Below are positions 7,007 through 11,202 of a stretch of DNA of 11,202 bases, in pieces. Each line of letters opens with the position of its first letter. Within the stretch, counting starts at the first letter, position 1. The notes below the pieces were generated by a model that had not been told where the DNA came from, made no database searches, and was given only the letters and a program-made list of their open reading frames with translations. The DNA is from Clostridiaceae bacterium (GTDB lineage: Bacteria; Bacillota; Clostridia; UBA1212; DUPL01). The stretch is from NCBI GenBank assembly GCA_012522035.1, contig JAAYLF010000253.1, positions 1-11,202 of the forward strand. Reading direction: 5' to 3'. A program made the position numbers and the translations under genes.

Positions 7007-7375
7007 TTAATCGGTAACAGCACCGACGGTGTACTCGGTGACAATCTTTCCATTTACTATATGATCAGTAACAACCCTGACAGCCTTCTCCGGTGTCATT
7101 TTAACGTATGTTACCTTGTTGCCTTCCTGATCTATTACCTCAACAATGGGCTCCAAACGGCACATGCCCATGCAGCCTGTCATTGTTACAGCAGCATTTG
7201 TCAGCTTTCTCTTGCTTAATTCTTCTACAAAAGCGTGCATTACAGGACGTGCACCAGCCGCTATTCCGCATGTGGCCATGCCAACTACAATCCTGTAATC
7301 ATGTTTATCATCTCTCAAGCTGATTTCAGCCTTGGTCTTTTCCCTAATAGCTTTTAATTCTTCCAATGACTTCAC
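7007..7375 (-). CDS. hndB: Thioredoxin-like [2Fe-2S] ferredoxin subunit, HndB family
   Basis: A small soluble protein of 122 residues, of the HndB type found in tetrameric NADP-reducing or bifurcating hydrogenases. I start it at the GTG at 7373-7375, giving MKSLEELKAIREK. GGAGGT (7388-7383) stands 7 bases before this GTG, and the family normally begins this way. The ATG at 7388-7390 would put the ribosome site inside the coding region. Conserved segments are VVGMATCGIAAGA and TGCMGMCRLEP. Only three cysteines are present, so the four-cysteine set of the related domain in the NuoF-like subunit is incomplete. Either the fourth ligand is not Cys or the cluster is partnered differently. The gene follows the NuoE-like subunit, 22 bases after its stop, and precedes the NuoF-like one by 20 bases. 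Its role is assumed to be electron transfer or assembly within the complex, because this subunit is the least understood of the four. Confidence 0.92.
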   Translation of the reverse strand: MKSLEELKAIREKTKAEISLRDDKHDYRIVVGMATCGIAAGARPVMHAFVEELSKRKLTNAAVTMTGCMGMCRLEPIVEVIDQEGNKVTYVKMTPEKAVRVVTDHIVNGKIVTEYTVGAVTD

Positions 7376-7397
7376 AGAAAGCACCTCCATATTTTAA

Positions 7398-7889
7398 TCA
7401 TTCCTTATATTTCGCAAGAATATTTGGTACATCATTTGGCGACAGGCGGCCGTACACATCCTCATTTATGGTTATGACCGGAGCAAGACCGCAAGCAACT
7501 ATGCATCTGCAGCTTTCCGGCGAAAACCTTAACTCATTGGTACAATCGCCCACGGATATGCCTAGTTCCTCGTCAAGCTTTTGAAGCACAAGGTTTGCAC
7601 CTTTGACATAGCATGCAGTACCAAGACACACGGATATTTTGTATTGTCCCTTTGGTTTCAAAGAGAATTGCGCATAAAAAGTCACAACCCCGTAAACTTC
7701 TGCAAGGGGTACACCCATGCCCTCGGCGACCACTTTTTGAACTTCAATTGGCAGATAACCATATATCGTCTGAGCTTCGTGCAATACATGGATAAGGGCG
7801 CCCTTTTTGTTCCTGTTCTCTTCGATAATCTTCTGCAGCTTTAGCAACTTCTCATCTGCCACACTGCATGAACAACTACTACTTCCCAT
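7398..7889 (-). CDS. hydC: NuoE-like [2Fe-2S] subunit of the hydrogenase
   Basis: HydC (HndA-type), 163 residues, soluble, first gene of the hydrogenase operon. It belongs to the 24-kDa NuoE family: an N-terminal helical region (HVLHEAQTIYGYLP, then GVPLAEVYGVVTFYAQF) and a thioredoxin-like domain binding one [2Fe-2S] through Cys88, Cys93, Cys129 and Cys133 (CLGTAC and CIVACG). Length and motifs match intact family members. The first residues (MGSSSCSCS) are cysteine- and serine-rich and look like an unstructured extension. The ATG is supported by GGAGGG 9 bases upstream. In known complexes this subunit packs on the NuoF-like subunit near the flavin and completes the HydABC core. The order hydC-hndB-hydB-hydA equals hndABCD of Desulfovibrio. 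Expression should follow the promoter and Rex-like site just upstream. Confidence 0.95.
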   Translation of the reverse strand: MGSSSCSCSVADEKLLKLQKIIEENRNKKGALIHVLHEAQTIYGYLPIEVQKVVAEGMGVPLAEVYGVVTFYAQFSLKPKGQYKISVCLGTACYVKGANLVLQKLDEELGISVGDCTNELRFSPESCRCIVACGLAPVITINEDVYGRLSPNDVPNILAKYKE

Positions 7890-7948
7890 ACTTTTAAACC
7901 CTCCAATTTTGAATATATAACACTATTTATTACACATACAAAGAATGC

Positions 7949-7964
7949 CTAACTTGACAGTTAG
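7949..7964 (-). promoter_or_regulatory. Inverted repeat in the early leader of the hydrogenase operon
   Basis: Minus-strand arms CTAACT and AGTTAG flank a 4-base centre, GTCA. The repeat starts a few bases after the predicted transcription start (about 7969). It is too weak and lacks a T-run, so it is not a good terminator. It could be an operator or a small leader hairpin. It does not match the Rex consensus except for a TTGCTAA half-site at 7967-7961. Confidence 0.35.
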
Positions 7965-7975
7965 CAAACATATGT

Positions 7976-8004
7976 ATTATATCATCATGGGTAATTAATA
8001 TCAA
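7976..8004 (-). promoter_or_regulatory. Strong predicted sigma-A-type promoter of the hydrogenase operon
   Basis: On the minus strand, TTGATA (8004-7999) and a perfect TATAAT (7981-7976) are separated by exactly 17 bases. Predicted initiation is about 7969, giving an untranslated leader of about 80 bases before the NuoE-like ATG at 7889. It is the best promoter match in the window and lies in the only sizeable non-coding gap. Confidence 0.8.
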
Positions 8005-8011
8005 TGGTATA

Positions 8012-8029
8012 ATGTTAAAAATCTAACAA
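8012..8029 (-). promoter_or_regulatory. Rex-like operator upstream of the hydrogenase promoter
   Basis: The minus-strand site TTGTTAGATTTTTAACAT matches the clostridial Rex consensus TTGTTAANNNNTTAACAA, as I recall it, at 12 of 14 defined positions, with mismatches at positions 7 and 18. It ends 7 bases upstream of the -35 box. Rex represses fermentation and NADH-consuming genes at low NADH/NAD+, and hydrogenase operons are known targets in Firmicutes. AT-rich sequence makes chance palindromes possible, so binding needs proof. Confidence 0.55.
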
Positions 8030-8053
8030 ATAAACGATACATTAACACATATT

Positions 8054-9370
8054 TTACATGGAAACAATTTCGTCATATCTGAGCATATAAATATACGACT
8101 CCTTAACCTTCATGCCAGTTATTCTTTCAAGTGCCTCCTTGTACAAATCTATCTGTATTCTGTACCTGTTTTCCACTACTTCCTTCAAGTTTTTCCGGGG
8201 AATGTAATCGCTTTTAAAGTCCACGACCACAATTTCTCCATCCTCTTCAAAATAGCAGTCAATTATGCCCTGAACAGCCAAATTTTTGTCGGCATGTTCA
8301 TCCCTGGAGCCCATAAAGTCTCCCCACTTCTTGACAATGGTAAAAGGCACTTCCCTTTCCACCCTGTCCGCATGCATGATTCTCTTTGCAAAAGGAGAAA
8401 GAATAAACCGGGCAATCAGTTTTCTTTCGATGGCTTTTGCCTGCACTTCGGTAATAAATCTGTTTTTGAGCATTTTGTCAATAAGGCCATCTACATATCT
8501 TAAAGACTCCTCCTCACTTTCAATACTCCTGACATCACTGAAATTGATCTGCTGCAAGCAGGCATGCAGCAAGGTTCCCTTGAGGGATTGGGACACATCC
8601 TTTGCTTTCTCATCCATGAAATCAGGCAAGTCTTTAAACGCTACTTCCCTGTTCATCAAATCAAATTCGTCTTCAAAGTCTTCTTCCATAAGCCTCTTGA
8701 CTTCAGTGACCGAAATCTTTGACGGAACAGTGGACAAGGTCTGATAAGGATACTCATACCCTAGAATTTCAGAAACCTTTTCATAGATTTCCTCATCAAC
8801 GTCATCCTCCAAATAGTCTTCTTCCTCATCGAAAGAAGCTGCAAAATCAGGCAGCTTGTCCATTTCAATTTCATCCTTCGTATACGATCGTATAATCCAG
8901 TCGCATGCAGTCTTTTCATCCTTGCTGCCATTCAGATGATGGTATGCAAGACTCATTGCAATCCATTCCAGATGGCTTTTTGCCTGAAGTATGCTGAAAT
9001 TAACAGGGGTCAGGGTTTCAAGGTCGCATTTCATTCTGAGATCATTAATCCAGGTATCAAAATTCTCCTTGATGCAGCCTGTGACAATCAATTTCTCCCT
9101 GGCTCTTGTAAGGCCGACGTATAGGATTCTCATCTCCTCTGCCTTGTTATCAAGCATTATGCGCCTTTCAACAATCTCCTTCATGACCGTGGGATAAACA
9201 ACCATGTTTTCCTTGTCAAAACATGAAGGACCAATACCCAAAGTCTTGTGCCTTACAAATCTCCCCTTAACATCCTGGGTATTAAACTCCTGGGAGGTGT
9301 TTGCAATAAACACGACAGGAAATTCAAGACCTTTGCTCTTATGTATGGTCATGATTCGAACTACGTCCAT
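8054..9370 (-). CDS. addA: AddA downstream fragment, possible reinitiation product
   Basis: An ATG lies only two codons after the TGA and opens 438 residues in the same frame, starting MDVVRIMTIHKSKG. It carries helicase motifs V and VI and the complete nuclease domain with its Asp-x-Lys signature (VDFKSDY). Purine-rich GAGAGGG lies one base before the ATG, too close for a good ribosome site, so reinitiation would rely on a ribosome ending at the TGA. Whether it is made, or pairs with the upstream fragment, is unknown. Confidence 0.6.
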   Translation of the reverse strand: MDVVRIMTIHKSKGLEFPVVFIANTSQEFNTQDVKGRFVRHKTLGIGPSCFDKENMVVYPTVMKEIVERRIMLDNKAEEMRILYVGLTRAREKLIVTGCIKENFDTWINDLRMKCDLETLTPVNFSILQAKSHLEWIAMSLAYHHLNGSKDEKTACDWIIRSYTKDEIEMDKLPDFAASFDEEEDYLEDDVDEEIYEKVSEILGYEYPYQTLSTVPSKISVTEVKRLMEEDFEDEFDLMNREVAFKDLPDFMDEKAKDVSQSLKGTLLHACLQQINFSDVRSIESEEESLRYVDGLIDKMLKNRFITEVQAKAIERKLIARFILSPFAKRIMHADRVEREVPFTIVKKWGDFMGSRDEHADKNLAVQGIIDCYFEEDGEIVVVDFKSDYIPRKNLKEVVENRYRIQIDLYKEALERITGMKVKESYIYMLRYDEIVSM

Positions 9371-9376
9371 ACCCTC

Positions 9377-9379
9377 TCA
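9377..9379 (-). other. In-frame premature stop codon (TGA) in addA
   Basis: Codons around the site read GCG ATA TGA GAG GGT ATG GAC GTA, translating AI-stop-EGMDV. One base change (GGA to TGA, or CGA to TGA) explains it, and no insertion or deletion is needed. Other genes here end at TGA and use TGG for tryptophan, so TGA is a normal stop in this organism. Confidence 0.9.
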
Positions 9380-11202
9380 TATCGCAGAAGCCTCAGTCAG
9401 GTCGCCTTTTTTCTTCTTCAGGTTCTTCATATAATTAAGGAATCTGTAAATACCCTTGTGGGATCCTTCATCAAAGCTGGCAGCCTTATCAAAAAGCAGT
9501 CTGAGATTTGCCTGCTTTCTCTGACCTTCCTCCGCAAGCCCCACATAAGTATAATATCCTGTAATGGTGACAATGTCCCAAATGAGTTCAGCAGTTGAGG
9601 ATATGACGCTTTTGTCTCTCAACATTCCAAGAACATTCAAAAACTCATTTATTTTCTCCTTCAACGATTCAGCGTATCCCGATTCCGCATACTCCAAAAG
9701 GGCATCATAAAACATGCAATCCTTTTTATGGAGCCGGATCAAAGATATTTCTGCATCAGAAAACTCAAACATGGGAGAACGCAAAACTGTTATGAGGGGT
9801 ATGTCCTGAAGAGGATTGTCAATTATGCTCAAGAAAGCCAGAACAACACTTATTTCAAGACTGGCAAAGAATCCACCTTTGCCTTCGTAGTACAAAGGTA
9901 TGCCATAGCTTGCAAACACTTGCCTGAATATGTCTGCCTTATCTGAAACCGACCTCATCAGTATGACAATATCCTTGTATTGAATCTTCCGCATGGTCTT
10001 TTCATGCTTGTCATAGACCATGAAATCATCCTCAAAGAGCTTTTTGATTCTGTTTGCTATCAGCATGGCTTCAAGATAAGTATTCTCTTTGGCAGAGTCC
10101 TTGTTTTCAACTACCAAAAGCTCGCATTCGGAGTTGTAAGCGTCATCGTAATATGTGGCACCATAGTTCAAGTACTCGCTCTCCACATAGTCCATCTCAG
10201 CAGTCTTTTCATTCATAATCCTGCTGAAGATATAGTTTACACTGCCCACCACATCTCGTCTGCTTCTGAAGTTTTTATACATCCTGACAAGCTTGTTGTT
10301 CTCCGTATTGACACTGTAATCGTAATATTTACCCAAGAACAAATCAGGACGCGCCTGTCTGAAACTGTAAATGCTCTGCTTTACGTCTCCCACATGGAAA
10401 ACATTATTCCCTCTGGCTATAACCTGCAGAATGGTCTCCTGGGTCAGATTGGTATCCTGATACTCATCTATGTAGATTTCCTCAAACTTCTCTCTCAGCT
10501 TCAAGGCAACCTCTGTCGGAACTATTTTGCCATTCTCTTTTTTGGCAAGTATGTTAAGTGCGATATGTTCCATATCGGAAAAGTCAAATATTTTTCTTTC
10601 CATCTTGGCTTTTTGAAACTTAATATGAAAATACTTGACAAGCCAAACAAGCCTGCGCATGTCATTGTGCACAAGCTCCATGTCTTTCATGGCCGCATCC
10701 TTTGAGTAGCCAAATATTTCATTTGCAAGCTTGGACAGCTCCTTTTTCAGCGTGTCCCTTCTCTTCTTTATAATTTCCGCCGCTTGCTTGTCTTCTTCCT
10801 TCCCCACTCTTCCGAGTCTGACAAATGAAAAAGAATTCATCGCCTCATACGCTTCCTCCCAGGAAGCATTTTGGCACATGCTGCGCAAATACTGCAGCAT
10901 TTCAACATCCTTTTCTAGTGCTTGGAGGTAACCGTGAACACAAAAATCCGTAGCAATTGCCCTTGTTCGCTTTGCTTCTGCCAAAAGACTTTCCAGGGTG
11001 ATTTCAAGGTAGTCCAAAGCTTGCTTACCCCATATGGTTTCTCCAAAGTCACTGTATCTTTTTGGATTCAATAACTTTTTCTGCTCATCAAGCCATTCAA
11101 AAGGATAGGGAAAACTTTGTATGAAGGAATGAAGGTTGAGTATAATGCTTTTTAAATTTTCATCCGTTTTGGAACCGCCGTAGGTTTCGACCAGATTAAA
11201 AA
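9377..11202 (-). CDS. addA: AddA upstream fragment ending at the premature TGA
   Basis: This is the reading frame actually open before the stop: 607 codons within the window, ending in KKKKGDLTEASAI. It carries helicase motifs II to IV but lacks motifs V and VI and the nuclease domain. Alone it should not hydrolyse ATP productively or cut DNA. It is a partial reading at its 5' side. Confidence 0.75.
   Translation of the reverse strand, partial: FNLVETYGGSKTDENLKSIILNLHSFIQSFPYPFEWLDEQKKLLNPKRYSDFGETIWGKQALDYLEITLESLLAEAKRTRAIATDFCVHGYLQALEKDVEMLQYLRSMCQNASWEEAYEAMNSFSFVRLGRVGKEEDKQAAEIIKKRRDTLKKELSKLANEIFGYSKDAAMKDMELVHNDMRRLVWLVKYFHIKFQKAKMERKIFDFSDMEHIALNILAKKENGKIVPTEVALKLREKFEEIYIDEYQDTNLTQETILQVIARGNNVFHVGDVKQSIYSFRQARPDLFLGKYYDYSVNTENNKLVRMYKNFRSRRDVVGSVNYIFSRIMNEKTAEMDYVESEYLNYGATYYDDAYNSECELLVVENKDSAKENTYLEAMLIANRIKKLFEDDFMVYDKHEKTMRKIQYKDIVILMRSVSDKADIFRQVFASYGIPLYYEGKGGFFASLEISVVLAFLSIIDNPLQDIPLITVLRSPMFEFSDAEISLIRLHKKDCMFYDALLEYAESGYAESLKEKINEFLNVLGMLRDKSVISSTAELIWDIVTITGYYTYVGLAEEGQRKQANLRLLFDKAASFDEGSHKGIYRFLNYMKNLKKKKGDLTEASAI

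Larger units (their letters stand above)
8054..11202 (-). pseudogene. addA: addA, ATP-dependent helicase/nuclease subunit A, interrupted by one in-frame TGA; 5' end beyond the right edge
   Basis: AddA pairs with AddB to unwind and resect double-strand breaks for RecA loading (the RecBCD counterpart of Firmicutes). The window holds about 1,048 codons of a gene that usually has about 1,240, so the start and Walker A motif lie off the right edge. Reading is open to the window end, starting in LVETYGGSKTDE, so the TTG at 11069-11071 is not the real start. Visible motifs are helicase II (IDEYQDTN), III (GDVKQSIYSFRQARPDLF), IV (NFRSRRDVV), V (VVRIMTIHKSKGLEFPVV), VI (RILYVGLTRARE), and the RecB-type nuclease with GIID and VDFKSDY. 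A TGA at 9377-9379 splits motifs IV and V with no frameshift. Its position aligns with the Gly of the family pattern ALGENEDVVR. A functional AddA would need readthrough, reinitiation or a corrected base. AddB is expected upstream, outside the window. Confidence 0.9.

Noticed and set aside
7965..8053. Rho-independent terminator after addA
   Set aside because: The gap is AT-rich and has no GC-rich stem followed by a T-run. The palindrome at 8012-8029 fits an operator better, so the addA transcript end is not identifiable.
9377..9379. TGA read as selenocysteine or tryptophan in AddA
   Set aside because: AddA has no redox role at this place, I see no hairpin resembling a bacterial SECIS element directly after the codon, and several genes in the window end with TGA while using TGG for tryptophan.
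9980..10705. Plus-strand open frame of 241 codons opposite addA
   Set aside because: The minus strand encodes helicase motifs II to IV here. The plus-strand product is hydrophobic without ordered membrane segments or a ribosome site.

Overview
The window looks like chromosomal DNA of an anaerobic, fermentative clostridium. Protein style and gene order recall the Acetivibrio/Ruminiclostridium group, but that placement is inference. All recognised genes lie on the minus strand, so transcription runs from the right end of the window to the left. Gene density is high, no non-coding gap exceeds about 165 bases, and I see no mobile element, CRISPR array, tRNA or rRNA.

Reading in the direction of transcription, the right third (11202 to 8054) is addA, the helicase-nuclease subunit of the AddAB double-strand-break repair enzyme. 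Its 5' end lies outside the window. The gene is interrupted by one in-frame TGA at 9377-9379, just before helicase motif V. Everything after the stop is intact and in the same frame, so this is a single nonsense change, a sequencing error, or a recently broken gene.

A 164-base regulatory gap (7890-8053) follows. It holds a strong sigma-A-type promoter (TTGATA, 17 bases, TATAAT), a near-consensus Rex-type operator just upstream, and an inverted repeat in the start of the leader. It drives a four-gene operon (7889 to 3417) in the hndA-hndB-hndC-hndD order. The products are a NuoE-like [2Fe-2S] subunit, a small thioredoxin-like ferredoxin, a NuoF-like FMN/NAD(P)H flavoprotein and the catalytic [FeFe] hydrogenase. 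Together they make a multimeric, probably electron-bifurcating, NAD(P)-linked hydrogenase.

A second promoter (TTGATA, 17 bases, GATAAT) overlaps the end of the hydrogenase gene. A 30-base inverted repeat lies where transcription should begin. The tightly packed, translationally coupled genes that follow (3339 to 1) encode a DRTGG-type protein, an RsbW-like ATPase, and a divergent [FeFe]-hydrogenase-like protein. This last keeps the four H-cluster cysteines but has lost the proton-relay cysteine. A second DRTGG-type protein, a PHP-domain phosphoesterase and a second HATPase (cut by the window edge) complete the set. The likely reading is a sensory or regulatory cassette that monitors hydrogen or redox state beside the metabolic hydrogenase. 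Its signalling logic is unknown and is the most interesting part of the window.
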